Assembly: GCA_002842465.1 (NCBI GenBank)
Contig: PHDA01000008.1
Span: 19,349 to 83,348 of the forward strand
Direction of reading: 5' to 3'
Source: Bacteroidetes bacterium HGW-Bacteroidetes-7
GTDB taxonomy: Bacteria; Bacteroidota; Bacteroidia; Bacteroidales; UBA932
DNA length: 64,000 nt
The notes beneath the pieces are model-generated. The model ran no database searches. It had not been told where the DNA came from and was given only the letters and a program-made list of their open reading frames with translations. Below are positions 34,769 through 43,722 of the stretch, one piece after another; within the stretch, counting starts at the first letter, position 1, and each line of letters starts with the position of its first letter. The position numbers and the translations under genes are program-made.

Positions 34769-35917
34769 ATGAAAGACATAAAAGAAATTAAAGATATGAT
34801 GAGAAGTGTAAGTACAAGGTTCTGTTTAGCGTTAATTGGTGGGTTGATGATTATCTCTTCGGCTGCTGTTGCTAAGAAGCAGGAGGAGATGAAGTTTATC
34901 TCGGTAGATAGTCTGATGTTGATGGGAAAGGGATTTGAGCAAAGCATTGTCAAATACGGAAGATTGCCTAAAGTGCTGGAGGGGGAGTTCAGGAAAGAGC
35001 TCATTTCCCTTGGATCAAACAGCTCAGGTCTGGCAGTGAGGTTCAGTACTAACAGTGCGGCAATTGCGGCCAGATGGAAGGTAACCGGTAATGTGAGTTT
35101 TAACCATATGGCCTCCACAGGAATAAAGGGGTTAGATTTATATGTACTCGAGGGTTCTAAATGGTTGTATGTTGGAACCGCCAGACCTTCGGGTGTGGAA
35201 TCTTTCTCGGTGTTCATAAAGAATATGACCAAACAGAACCGAGAGTATATTGCCTATTTACCTCTTTATGACGGCGTTGAATCTCTTGAAATAGGTGTTG
35301 ATCCAGAGGCGGAGATTGCTCTTCCCAGAAATACACGATTGGTTAAAAGTGTCAATAACAATAAAAAGCCGATAATTTTTTACGGAACAAGCATCACTCA
35401 GGGCGGATGTGCATCAAGACCGGGCATGACCTATCCTGCTATACTGGGCAGAATGATGGACAGAGAGACAATAAACCTGGGTTTTTCGGGAAATGCAAGA
35501 TTGGATTTTGCTATTGCTAAGGCAATTAATATGATTGATGCAGAGGTAGTTCTGATAGATTGTCTTCCCAATACCACCACTCAGATGGTTAAAGACAGTG
35601 CCTACCGCTTTATAACTCACCTTGCACAGTCAAAACCCCGGACACCAATATTCATGGTCGAAAACCCCAATTTCCCTTATCTTCTGCTGAACGAAACTGC
35701 AAGTGCAGAGCAGAGAGAGGAGAATGCAGCGTGGAGAGATCTCTATGCAAGACTTGCAAGTGAAGGGTTTGAGAATATTATCTACGTAAGGGGTGACAAC
35801 CTTTTAGGAGATGATAATGAAGCTACGGTAGATGGAGTCCATCTTACAGATCTTGGTTTTTTAAGATTTTCGGAGGCTCTTTTTGGAATAATTACTGACG
35901 TTGTCCCTCTTCGGTAG
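34769..35917 (+). CDS. Exported SGNH/GDSL hydrolase with N-terminal GxDLY domain
   Basis: The 382-residue protein has a hydrophobic export signal (about residues 17-35, before 'KKQEE'). An N-terminal jelly-roll domain contains the 'GLDLY' motif at 121-125. A SGNH hydrolase domain follows, with 'FYGTSITQGG' (catalytic S208), the Gly/Asn blocks near 'NLGFSGNARLD' and 'DCLPNTT', and 'DGVHLT' with D355 and H358. This domain pair is found in exported esterases, possibly acting on acetylated polysaccharides. Alternative starts 27-30 bases downstream would shorten the N-region of the signal. Its last 26 bases overlap the convergent MscS gene. Confidence 0.85.
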   Translation: MKDIKEIKDMMRSVSTRFCLALIGGLMIISSAAVAKKQEEMKFISVDSLMLMGKGFEQSIVKYGRLPKVLEGEFRKELISLGSNSSGLAVRFSTNSAAIAARWKVTGNVSFNHMASTGIKGLDLYVLEGSKWLYVGTARPSGVESFSVFIKNMTKQNREYIAYLPLYDGVESLEIGVDPEAEIALPRNTRLVKSVNNNKKPIIFYGTSITQGGCASRPGMTYPAILGRMMDRETINLGFSGNARLDFAIAKAINMIDAEVVLIDCLPNTTTQMVKDSAYRFITHLAQSKPRTPIFMVENPNFPYLLLNETASAEQREENAAWRDLYARLASEGFENIIYVRGDNLLGDDNEATVDGVHLTDLGFLRFSEALFGIITDVVPLR

Positions 35918-37205
35918 GGTAGAACTGAGGGAAATCAACCCCGGTAGGGTACTGGAACACCTTGAGGTCAAACTGAGGTATAATTGCAAGAACGTGGTCA
36001 AATATATCTGACTGGACACTCTCGTAATAGACCCAATCCTTGATTCTTATGAAAAAGTATAGTTCAACGGGAATCCCCCTCTCCGTTGGCTGAAGCTGCC
36101 TAACCATGTGTGTCATCTCTTGATTTACCTCATGGTGACGGCTTATGTACTCCTGAAGGTAGGCTCTGAAAACACCAATGTTGGTCTGTCTTCTGCCGTT
36201 TACAAGAACCGAATTGTCAACATCATTTTCGCGGTTGTATTGTTCAATTTCAGATTCGGTATTTTGGATATAATCCTGCAGGTACTTTATTTTACTAAAC
36301 CTTTCGAGCATCTCTGGTGTGCAGAATTTTATGGTACTCATATCTATCAGCACAGACCTCTTTACCCTTCTTCCTCCTGATTCCTGCATTCCTCTCCAAT
36401 TCTGAAACGACTCACTTACAAGCGAATAGGGGGGTACTGTTGTGATAGTGTTGTCAAAATTGCGCACCTTAACAGAGTAGAGGCTTATCTCCTCTACATT
36501 TCCGTCGGCGCCATATTTGGGAACCGTAATCCAGTCCCCCTGCCTTAACATATCATTTGCAGAGAGCTGCCACCCGGCCACAAACCCGAGAATACTATCC
36601 TTGAAAATAAGCAGCAAAATTGCCATGGAGGCACCCATTGCTGCAAACAGAGTGGTAAAATCTTTATTTATAATTATGCTTATTACGGCTATTCCCCCTA
36701 CAAAATAGGCGATAACCGCAATAATCTGAAATATCACCTTGATGGGCTTGTCGGAATAATCTTTAGACTCGGAATAGATTTCTGTAAGAGCCTTTGTTGA
36801 GGCGTGAACTGCCCTCATTATGGCTACCACAATAAAAATCTGTGCTACCCGTTGAAAAACAATAACCCAAAGCTCGCTTCTAATGGCAACAGGAGTCGCT
36901 ATGTAGAATATTATTCCGGGTATTATGTGAACCAGATATCTTATAACCTTTTGTTCGATGAAAATGTCATCCCAACGGGATGTGGTATATCTGGCAATTC
37001 TCTCAACAATTTTGTGAATTACAACTCTTGCGAACAGATCGGTTAAATAGGCAAGCAAAAAGAGAAGGAACATACTTATTACCTCATCAAGTATGGAGGC
37101 CATCCCCGGAGAGAGGCCCCACCTGATAAGAAGATCGAATATTCCGTCAACAACTCCAAACAGAGCTGTTGCTTTTTCTGTTATACCGGTCTCATTCATA
37201 AACAA
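35892..37205 (-). CDS. Mechanosensitive ion channel, MscS family (YbdG-like)
   Basis: The 437-residue protein has four to five membrane helices in the first 200 residues. The MscS core follows: the pore-lining helix near 'LFAAMGASMAILLLIFKD' and the beta domain 'GWQLSANDMLRQGDWITVPKYGADGNVEEI' (parts). A C-terminal cytoplasmic domain contains 'VPPYSLVSESFQNWRGM'. The tight 'VKVRNFDNTITTVP' strand fits YbdG-type channels. It is a valve that opens under membrane tension during osmotic downshift. It lies 11 bases downstream of gcvP on the same strand and may be cotranscribed. Confidence 0.88.
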   Translation of the reverse strand: MFMNETGITEKATALFGVVDGIFDLLIRWGLSPGMASILDEVISMFLLFLLAYLTDLFARVVIHKIVERIARYTTSRWDDIFIEQKVIRYLVHIIPGIIFYIATPVAIRSELWVIVFQRVAQIFIVVAIMRAVHASTKALTEIYSESKDYSDKPIKVIFQIIAVIAYFVGGIAVISIIINKDFTTLFAAMGASMAILLLIFKDSILGFVAGWQLSANDMLRQGDWITVPKYGADGNVEEISLYSVKVRNFDNTITTVPPYSLVSESFQNWRGMQESGGRRVKRSVLIDMSTIKFCTPEMLERFSKIKYLQDYIQNTESEIEQYNRENDVDNSVLVNGRRQTNIGVFRAYLQEYISRHHEVNQEMTHMVRQLQPTERGIPVELYFFIRIKDWVYYESVQSDIFDHVLAIIPQFDLKVFQYPTGVDFPQFYPTEEGQRQ

Positions 37206-37216
37206 TCGGTATTATT

Positions 37217-40042
37217 CTATAACCAGCCCTCGCAGCTGCACATAAGGTTACGGTCACCATAACCGTTATCTACCCTTGCTACATGCGGCCAGAATTTATT
37301 ATCTCTGATCCATTCAAGAGGATAGGCGGCCATCTCTCTCTCATATTTATGATTCCACTCATTGGCGGTAACCTCACTAGCTGTGTGTGGTGCGTTTTTC
37401 AGAGGGTTGTCATCTTTGTCCATCTTGCCGGCCTTTATAGCTTCACACTCGGCCTTAATAGAAATCATGGCCTCAACAAAACGGTCAAGCTCATCTTTTG
37501 GTTCACTCTCGGTAGGCTCAATCATTAGTGTGCCAACAACCGGGAACGAAAGCGTAGGGGCATGAAAACCGTAGTCCATCAGTCGCTTTGCAACATCTGT
37601 AGCATCAACGCCATACTCTTTGGCAAAATCTCTCAGGTCAAGAATGCACTCGTGTGCAACTCTTCCTGTTGAACCGGTGTAAAGAGTCTTGAAATGATCC
37701 TTTAGTTTAACGGATACGTAGTTTGCGTTGAGAATTGCTATTTCGGAAGCCCTCTTAAGCCCGTCAGGACCTAGAAGCTTTATGTATGCATGTGTTATTG
37801 GCAAAGCCATAGGGTATCCGTAAGGTGCCGAGCTGACAGCTCTTGCCCCTTTTTTGTCACAATTACACATGAACGGATGGCAAGGGAGGAAGGGTGTAAG
37901 CTCTTTTGTTACACAGATAGGGCCTATTCCCGGGCCGCCGCCGCCGTGAGGTATTGCAAATGTTTTGTGAAGGTTCAGGTGGCAAACGTCTGCCCCAATG
38001 AATCCGGGATTTGTAAGACCTACCTGAGCATTCATATTGGCACCGTCCATATAAACCAATCCGCCGTTCTCATGGATAATATCCATTATCTCTCTGATTT
38101 TTACCTCAAAAACACCGTGTGTTGATGGATATGTAATCATTATGCACGATAATCTCTCTTTATTCTCCTGTGCCTTTTGACGAAGTTCGTCAACATTGAT
38201 GTTTCCATTCTGGTCACATGATACCAAAACAATCTCCATTCCGGCCATTGCTGCAGATGCAGGGTTGGTGCCGTGTGCAGATGTTGGAATTATTGCAACA
38301 GTTCTGTTTTTGTCTCCCCTTGAAAGATGGTATGCCCTTATAGTCATCAGACCAGCATACTCTCCTGCAGCACCTGAGTTTGGTTGTAGCGAACAGGCGT
38401 GAAATCCTGTAATTTCTGCTAAATCACTCTCAACCTCATGAATTATCTGCATATAACCCTCGGCCTGGTCTACAGGAACAAACGGGTGCATATTGGTAAG
38501 CTCCGACCAGCTTAACGGCATCATCTCAACTGCAGCATTTAGCTTCATTGTGCATGAACCAAGAGGAATCATTGAGTGAGTTAGTGAGATATCTCTGCGT
38601 TCAAGCTTCTTGATATAGCGCATTAACTCGGTCTCGGAGTGAAACTTGTTGAATGTAGTCTCAGTGAGAAACTCGCTTTCACGGGCATTGAAGATATCTC
38701 CTTTGGGTGATCCCGGGCACTCTTTGATAGCAATGCCGAATGTTGATAGTATTTTAACGGCCTCATCGCAGTTAGAGAGTTCATCAAAACTTATCTGTAC
38801 AGTTTTGCTGTCAGGATAGTAGAAGTTCATCTCCAATTTAAGAGCTTTAGCCTTAACAGCCTCTGCATCAACTCCGCTAACCTGTATAGTGTCAAAGAAT
38901 TTGTCTGTAACAAGCTTAAAGCCGTTTTTGGTGAGTTCTGCTGCCACAGCCTTCGCGAAGGCATGAACTCTTCCGGCAATACTCTTAAGGCCATGAGGAC
39001 CGTGATAAACCGCATACATTCCTGTCATTGATGCCATGAGTGCAGTTGCAGTGCAGATATTAGAAGTGGCCTTCTCTCTCTTGATATGTTGCTCTCTTGT
39101 CTGAAGGGCCATTCTAAGAGCCGGTTTGCCCAGACGGTCAATTGAAACTCCAATTATCCTGCCCGGCATATTTCTTTTATATTCGTCACGGGTTGCCATA
39201 AAACCTGCAGTAGGTCCGCCAAATCCCATAGGTAAGCCAAAACGTTGTGCTGTTCCCACGGCAATATCAGCTCCCCATGCAGCAGGCTCCTTAAGCAAAC
39301 ATAATGCGAGGAGGTCTGTTACAGCTGTTACCAGAATGCCTTTAGAGTGGGCTGTTTCGCAGAATGAAGAGTAATTTTCTACCGCTCCGTTTGCTGCCGG
39401 ATACTGCAGAATTGCTCCGAAGCATCTGTCATCAAACCCAAACTTATTAAAATCACCTTGAACAATCTCAATGTCCAGTACCTCTGCCCTGGTCTCAACA
39501 ACTGCTAAAACCTGTGGAAAAATATTGGAGTCAATAAAAAGAAGGTTCTTCCCTGCCTTTTGCGACTCTCTTGAACGAAGTTCATACATCATTCTCATTG
39601 CCTCGGCAGCTGCGGTGGAGTCGTCAAGCATTGAGCTGTTGGCCATTTTGAATCCCGTAAGACTTGCAACCATTGTCTGGAAGTTAAGCAATGCCTCTAA
39701 CCTGCCTTGAGAAATCTCTGCCTGATAAGGGGTATATGATGTGTACCAACTTGGATTTTCAAAGATGTTTCTAACAACAGCAGGAAGGACTCCCGTTCCG
39801 TAAAAGCCAAGACCAATCATCGATCTGTAGTTCTTGTTTTTAGCTGCTGTCCCTTTAAGTTTCGCAAGATATTCATACTCGCTTATTGCCTTATCGGTTT
39901 TCAATGGTGATTTAAGAAGGATGTCGGCCGGAACAGTTTGCTTTACAAGTTCATCGAGACTCTTTGCGCCTATCTCATTGAGCATTCCATCGATTTCACC
40001 TGCTCGCGGACCATTGTGTCTGTCTGCAAAAGGGATTGACAT
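37217..40042 (-). CDS. gcvP: Glycine dehydrogenase (decarboxylating), P protein of the glycine cleavage system
   Basis: A 941-residue, single-chain P protein with N- and C-terminal halves of the same PLP fold. The PLP lysine is K693 in 'NLHKTFAIPHGGGGPG'. N-terminal residues 'RHNGP' and the central 'SMIPLGSCTMKLNA' are signatures of the long homodimeric form. It decarboxylates glycine and loads the aminomethyl group onto lipoylated H protein. The gcvT and gcvH genes are not in the window. A -7 element lies at 40082-40089; I see no glycine riboswitch in the 115-base upstream gap. Confidence 0.96.
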   Translation of the reverse strand: MSIPFADRHNGPRAGEIDGMLNEIGAKSLDELVKQTVPADILLKSPLKTDKAISEYEYLAKLKGTAAKNKNYRSMIGLGFYGTGVLPAVVRNIFENPSWYTSYTPYQAEISQGRLEALLNFQTMVASLTGFKMANSSMLDDSTAAAEAMRMMYELRSRESQKAGKNLLFIDSNIFPQVLAVVETRAEVLDIEIVQGDFNKFGFDDRCFGAILQYPAANGAVENYSSFCETAHSKGILVTAVTDLLALCLLKEPAAWGADIAVGTAQRFGLPMGFGGPTAGFMATRDEYKRNMPGRIIGVSIDRLGKPALRMALQTREQHIKREKATSNICTATALMASMTGMYAVYHGPHGLKSIAGRVHAFAKAVAAELTKNGFKLVTDKFFDTIQVSGVDAEAVKAKALKLEMNFYYPDSKTVQISFDELSNCDEAVKILSTFGIAIKECPGSPKGDIFNARESEFLTETTFNKFHSETELMRYIKKLERRDISLTHSMIPLGSCTMKLNAAVEMMPLSWSELTNMHPFVPVDQAEGYMQIIHEVESDLAEITGFHACSLQPNSGAAGEYAGLMTIRAYHLSRGDKNRTVAIIPTSAHGTNPASAAMAGMEIVLVSCDQNGNINVDELRQKAQENKERLSCIMITYPSTHGVFEVKIREIMDIIHENGGLVYMDGANMNAQVGLTNPGFIGADVCHLNLHKTFAIPHGGGGPGIGPICVTKELTPFLPCHPFMCNCDKKGARAVSSAPYGYPMALPITHAYIKLLGPDGLKRASEIAILNANYVSVKLKDHFKTLYTGSTGRVAHECILDLRDFAKEYGVDATDVAKRLMDYGFHAPTLSFPVVGTLMIEPTESEPKDELDRFVEAMISIKAECEAIKAGKMDKDDNPLKNAPHTASEVTANEWNHKYEREMAAYPLEWIRDNKFWPHVARVDNGYGDRNLMCSCEGWL

Positions 40043-40081
40043 ATGATATTATTTATTAGGTTTTTAATAACGATTTGAACA

Positions 40082-40089
40082 CAAATGTA
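40082..40089 (-). promoter_or_regulatory. gcvP: -7 element for gcvP
   Basis: The minus strand reads TACATTTG, an exact TAnnTTTG match, 39 bases before the gcvP start codon. Confidence 0.5.
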
Positions 40090-40106
40090 GTCAAAAAATC
40101 ATAAAA

Positions 40107-40136
40107 TTTGCTTATTAAAATAATTTCATATTTTTG
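40107..40136 (+). promoter_or_regulatory. Promoter for the carboxyltransferase-biotin carrier unit
   Basis: TTTG at 40107-40110 and TATTTTTG at 40129-40136 are separated by 18 bases. The ATG at 40158 follows 21 bases later. A TTG at 40134 lies inside the -7 element and so cannot be the translation start of this transcript. Confidence 0.7.
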
Positions 40137-40157
40137 TGCGTAACAAAACTAAAACCT

Positions 40158-41708
40158 ATGAATCTATTAAAAAGAAAAATTTCTGAATTGCAGGAGAGGA
40201 GGGCCAAAGCCATACAAGGTGGAGGTGAAACCGCCATAGCAAAGCAGATAGCAATGGGAAAGCTTCCTGCAAGGGAGAGAATCAGCCAGTTGCTTGACCC
40301 GGGATCTTTTTTTGAGTATGACCTCTTTATCGAACACGAAGCCAGGGAGTTCGGAATGGAGGGAAAAGATCTGGCAGGTGACGGGGTTGTAATTGGTACC
40401 GGTACCATTCACGGGAAATCGGTAGCCATCTATGCCCAGGACTTTACAGTAGCCGGCGGATCGTTGGGTTCGATGCACGCCCGCAAGATCACAAAGATAA
40501 TGGACTATGCTCTTAGAATGAGAATTCCAATAATAGGAATTAATGACTCAGGCGGAGCGCGTATTCAGGAGGGGGTAAATTCCCTTGCCGGATACGGTGA
40601 AATATTTTTCAGAAACACACTTTCAAGCGGAGTTATTCCACAACTCTCGGTAATTCTTGGACCATGTGCGGGAGGAGCCGTTTACTCTCCGGCATTAACA
40701 GATTTCGTATTTGTTGTAGATAAAATATCAAAGATGTTTATCACCGGACCCGAAGTTATTAAATCGGTTCTGGGAGAAGAGATAGACATGGAATCCTTGG
40801 GTGGAGCCCGTGTACATAGCGAAATAACAGGTAACGCACATTTTTTTGCATTGAGTGAAAAGGAGTGCTTTGAACAGATTAAGACACTTCTAACCTATAT
40901 TCCTTCGCACAATGAGTGCAACTGCAATATTGAGAAGGTGGTTGAACCTGACATCAAGAAATATAAAATTGAGAAAATTGTCCCTGTTGACCCTACAAAA
41001 CCTTATGATGTAAGAGATGTAATCAAAGCACTTACAGATGGTTCTAAATTTTTTGAAGTTCAGGAACTTTGGGCTGCAAATATTGTAATTGGTTTCGGAA
41101 GAATTGCCGGAAGAACAGTCGGATTTGTATGTAATCAACCTATGGTTTTGGCCGGTGTACTTGATTGTGATTCAAGCGATAAGGCTGCAAGATTTATAAG
41201 GTATTGCGATGCCTTTAATATCCCGATAGTTACCCTTGAAGACCTTCCGGGTTATCTTCCTGGCGTTGATCAGGAGCACGCAGGTGTAATCCGTCACGGA
41301 GCAAAACTTCTCTATGCTTACAGTGAGGCAACGGTTCCAAAGGTTACCATTATTCTAAGAAAAGCATACGGCGGAGGTTACATAGCAATGAACTCACGCC
41401 ACCTTAGAGCAGACTTTGTATTCGCATGGCCACTGGCAGAGATTGCCGTTATGGGCCCTGAGGGTGCTGCAAACATTATCTTTAGAAAAGAGATAGCGGA
41501 GGCAGAAGATCCTGAAGCAATGAGAAAGCAGAAGGTAGAGGAGTACAAGAAAAAGTTTGCCAACCCATATGTAGCAGCTGCAAAAGGATATATAGATGCT
41601 GTGATAGACCCTGTTGAGACCAGGAAATTCCTTATACATTCGTTTGATGTTTCATCCCACAAGGTTGTTAAAAGACCTTCAAAGAAGCATGGTATTCCAC
41701 CATTTTAA
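40158..41708 (+). CDS. Biotin-dependent acyl-CoA carboxylase/decarboxylase, carboxyltransferase subunit
   Basis: A 516-residue crotonase-fold carboxyltransferase of the propionyl-CoA carboxylase beta / methylmalonyl-CoA decarboxylase alpha group. Motifs: 'INDSGGARIQEGVNSLAGYG' (20) around residue 125, 'GPCAGGAVYSPALTDF', 'VFVVDKISKMFITGPEV' and, in the C-terminal half, 'DLPGYLPGVDQE' and 'RKAYGGGYIAMNSR'. It moves CO2 between biotin and an acyl-CoA, probably propionyl/methylmalonyl-CoA. The partner biotin carrier is the next gene (57 bases). No sodium-pump beta subunit and no biotin carboxylase is adjacent, so the direction of the reaction is undecided. Confidence 0.9.
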   Translation: MNLLKRKISELQERRAKAIQGGGETAIAKQIAMGKLPARERISQLLDPGSFFEYDLFIEHEAREFGMEGKDLAGDGVVIGTGTIHGKSVAIYAQDFTVAGGSLGSMHARKITKIMDYALRMRIPIIGINDSGGARIQEGVNSLAGYGEIFFRNTLSSGVIPQLSVILGPCAGGAVYSPALTDFVFVVDKISKMFITGPEVIKSVLGEEIDMESLGGARVHSEITGNAHFFALSEKECFEQIKTLLTYIPSHNECNCNIEKVVEPDIKKYKIEKIVPVDPTKPYDVRDVIKALTDGSKFFEVQELWAANIVIGFGRIAGRTVGFVCNQPMVLAGVLDCDSSDKAARFIRYCDAFNIPIVTLEDLPGYLPGVDQEHAGVIRHGAKLLYAYSEATVPKVTIILRKAYGGGYIAMNSRHLRADFVFAWPLAEIAVMGPEGAANIIFRKEIAEAEDPEAMRKQKVEEYKKKFANPYVAAAKGYIDAVIDPVETRKFLIHSFDVSSHKVVKRPSKKHGIPPF

Positions 41709-41765
41709 AATGGAGCACTCTCTTTTTTAAAATTTACGGAGTCACTAACTTATAAACGAATCGGT

Positions 41766-42320
41766 ATGAAAATATCTGAGAAAAGGGCACTTGTCCTGAA
41801 GAGACAAAAAGCCAAGGAGAAAGAGCTGGCCAAAAAGAAGAAGGAGCAGGAGAAGGAGGCCAAAAGAGCCGCAAAGGCTGCTGAAAAAGATAAAAAATTG
41901 CGTAAGAAGACCGATAAAGAGTCTGCTGACATTAAGAGCGACAAGCAGAAGGCTGAATTTATACAGGTTTTCCCCAATGCAAGAAAATATAGAACCAACC
42001 TTACCAAAAAGTACCTCAATCGTAAAGTTTGGCAAAGACCAGACCCTCAGGAGATAAAGTCAATTATTCCGGGTGTGGTAACCTCCCTCGAAATTAAAGA
42101 GGGCGACCATGTTACAAAGGGGAGTCACATCATGACATTTGAGGCTATGAAGATGCAGAATCTTGTTATGGCCCCTTTTGACGGTACAGTTGAGACGATT
42201 TTTGTAAAGGAGGGCGAAAAGGTGCCTAAAGGAGGAGTAATGCTGTTCCTAAAGTCCGACACGGAGTTTGAAATTATTCAAGACAGAGCTACTTCCACCG
42301 ATCTAGGTCTAATCGAATAA
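41766..42320 (+). CDS. Biotin carboxyl carrier protein with Lys/Glu/Ala-rich N-terminal extension
   Basis: The 184-residue protein has two unlike parts. Residues 1-63 are almost purely Lys, Glu, Ala, Asp and Arg, with no hydrophobic core. Residues about 95-170 form a biotinyl domain with 'PGVVTSLEIKEGDHVTKG' and the biotinylation site 'EAMKM', K129. It carries CO2 for the carboxyltransferase encoded just upstream. Typical carriers in such operons have Pro/Ala-rich linkers, so the charged head is unusual. The last 32 bases overlap the convergent rodA gene. Confidence 0.88.
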   Translation: MKISEKRALVLKRQKAKEKELAKKKKEQEKEAKRAAKAAEKDKKLRKKTDKESADIKSDKQKAEFIQVFPNARKYRTNLTKKYLNRKVWQRPDPQEIKSIIPGVVTSLEIKEGDHVTKGSHIMTFEAMKMQNLVMAPFDGTVETIFVKEGEKVPKGGVMLFLKSDTEFEIIQDRATSTDLGLIE

Positions 42321-43713
42321 AGATAAACAGAAACAGTGTAAAGCTCCATAGAGATGATCCCCCGTAGCTCACAAAGGGCAGGGGGATTCCTATTACAGGC
42401 ATAATCCCGATGGTCATTCCAATATTTATTAGAAAGTGCATGAACATGATTGATGCAAGTGAGTAGCCGAATATACGGTTAAAGTGATCTTTCTGTTTCT
42501 CGGCAAGATTTACAATCCTGATTATCATAAACAAAAAGACCATAATCAGCGCAGTGGATCCTAAAAACCCCCACTCTTCACCAACGGTGCAAAATATAAA
42601 GTCGGTACTCTGCTCAGGAACAAAATTATACTTTGTTTGAGTGCCATTAAGAAATCCTTTTCCGGAAAACCCTCCCGATCCTATTGCAATTTTTGACTGG
42701 TGAACATTGTAGCCGGCCCCTTTTAAATCAACATTTATACCCAAAAGATTTTCTATACGTGCTCTTTGGTGATCTTTGAGCACCTCTTCAAAAAAGAACT
42801 CAACGGAAAAGACAAGAACTACTGCTCCAATGAATGAGAGTGTTGCCAGCCACATTCCTGAAAATTTGTGCTTTACTGTCGAGTAAATGTGGTACACAAA
42901 AAGAGGAACAATAATTACGGCAAGCCAGCCCTCATCCGGCATCATAAAACGATTGAAAATAAAATCAAGCTCACCGATTCGCGGAGAGAGAATCATAATA
43001 GGTAACAGTACACTTAGAAACAGTATATGAATTAATATCTTACGCATAAGTACACCTCTTGCTATAACCAGTAAGGCAAACAGAACAATAAGTGCAGCAA
43101 AAGGAGATAAACTGAGGGTTATAAGGAAGATCACGATGGCCAAAATTCCGAACATTATATACCATCCGCTCAGCCCCTCTCTGAAAAGCATAAATGTAAA
43201 TGCAAGAAAGACAAGAGCCGATCCGGTCTCTTTCTGCATTACAATTATTGCCATTGGTAAAAGAATTACTGCAATAATTTTTATTATGCTTCTTACGGAT
43301 TTAATTCTGAACTGATAGCTGCTCATCATTGATGCCAAAGCTAATGTAGTGGCTATTTTGGCCACCTCAGCGGGCTGAAATCTTACCGGCCCGATTTCGA
43401 ACCAGGATAGTGAGCCGTTAACCTCTATACCCAGAAAGATAACAGCCACAAGCAAAAACATGCTCAACCCGTATATAATCCATGCTAATGTGCTGTATAG
43501 CTTTGGGTTTACAAGAAAGAGTGCTGCAAAGGCAATGACAAATGAGGTTACTATCCAGATAAATTGCATTCCGTAACGCTGGGTTACATCAAAAATCTGA
43601 GCATGATCTTCGTCATAAACAGCAGAAAATATGCTTATCCAACCAACGAATGTGAGAATCAGATAACACATTATCAGTGGCCAGTCAAGTTTCCGGTAAT
43701 CGTAATTCTTCAT
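42289..43713 (-). CDS. rodA: Rod-shape-determining protein RodA (SEDS peptidoglycan polymerase)
   Basis: A 474-residue polytopic SEDS glycosyltransferase that polymerises lipid II for cell elongation with PBP2. Family pieces: 'WFEIGPVRFQPAEVAKIAT' near residue 110, 'QKETGSALVFLAF', 'QSKIAIGSGGFSGKGF', 'VPEQSTDFIFCTVGEEWGF' and 'GIPLPFVSYGGSS'. It is about 100 residues longer than E. coli RodA, with the extra length between the two halves (about residues 190-300), which I believe is normal in this phylum. It is the last gene of the purH-mreBCD-mrdA-rodA operon. Confidence 0.94.
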   Translation of the reverse strand: MKNYDYRKLDWPLIMCYLILTFVGWISIFSAVYDEDHAQIFDVTQRYGMQFIWIVTSFVIAFAALFLVNPKLYSTLAWIIYGLSMFLLVAVIFLGIEVNGSLSWFEIGPVRFQPAEVAKIATTLALASMMSSYQFRIKSVRSIIKIIAVILLPMAIIVMQKETGSALVFLAFTFMLFREGLSGWYIMFGILAIVIFLITLSLSPFAALIVLFALLVIARGVLMRKILIHILFLSVLLPIMILSPRIGELDFIFNRFMMPDEGWLAVIIVPLFVYHIYSTVKHKFSGMWLATLSFIGAVVLVFSVEFFFEEVLKDHQRARIENLLGINVDLKGAGYNVHQSKIAIGSGGFSGKGFLNGTQTKYNFVPEQSTDFIFCTVGEEWGFLGSTALIMVFLFMIIRIVNLAEKQKDHFNRIFGYSLASIMFMHFLINIGMTIGIMPVIGIPLPFVSYGGSSLWSFTLFLFIFIRLDLDRWK

Positions 43714-43722
43714 AATTCCCGC

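Noticed and set aside
40043..40157. Glycine riboswitch upstream of gcvP
   Set aside because: The 115-base divergent gap is too short for a tandem riboswitch and is filled by two promoters; no conserved riboswitch core is visible.
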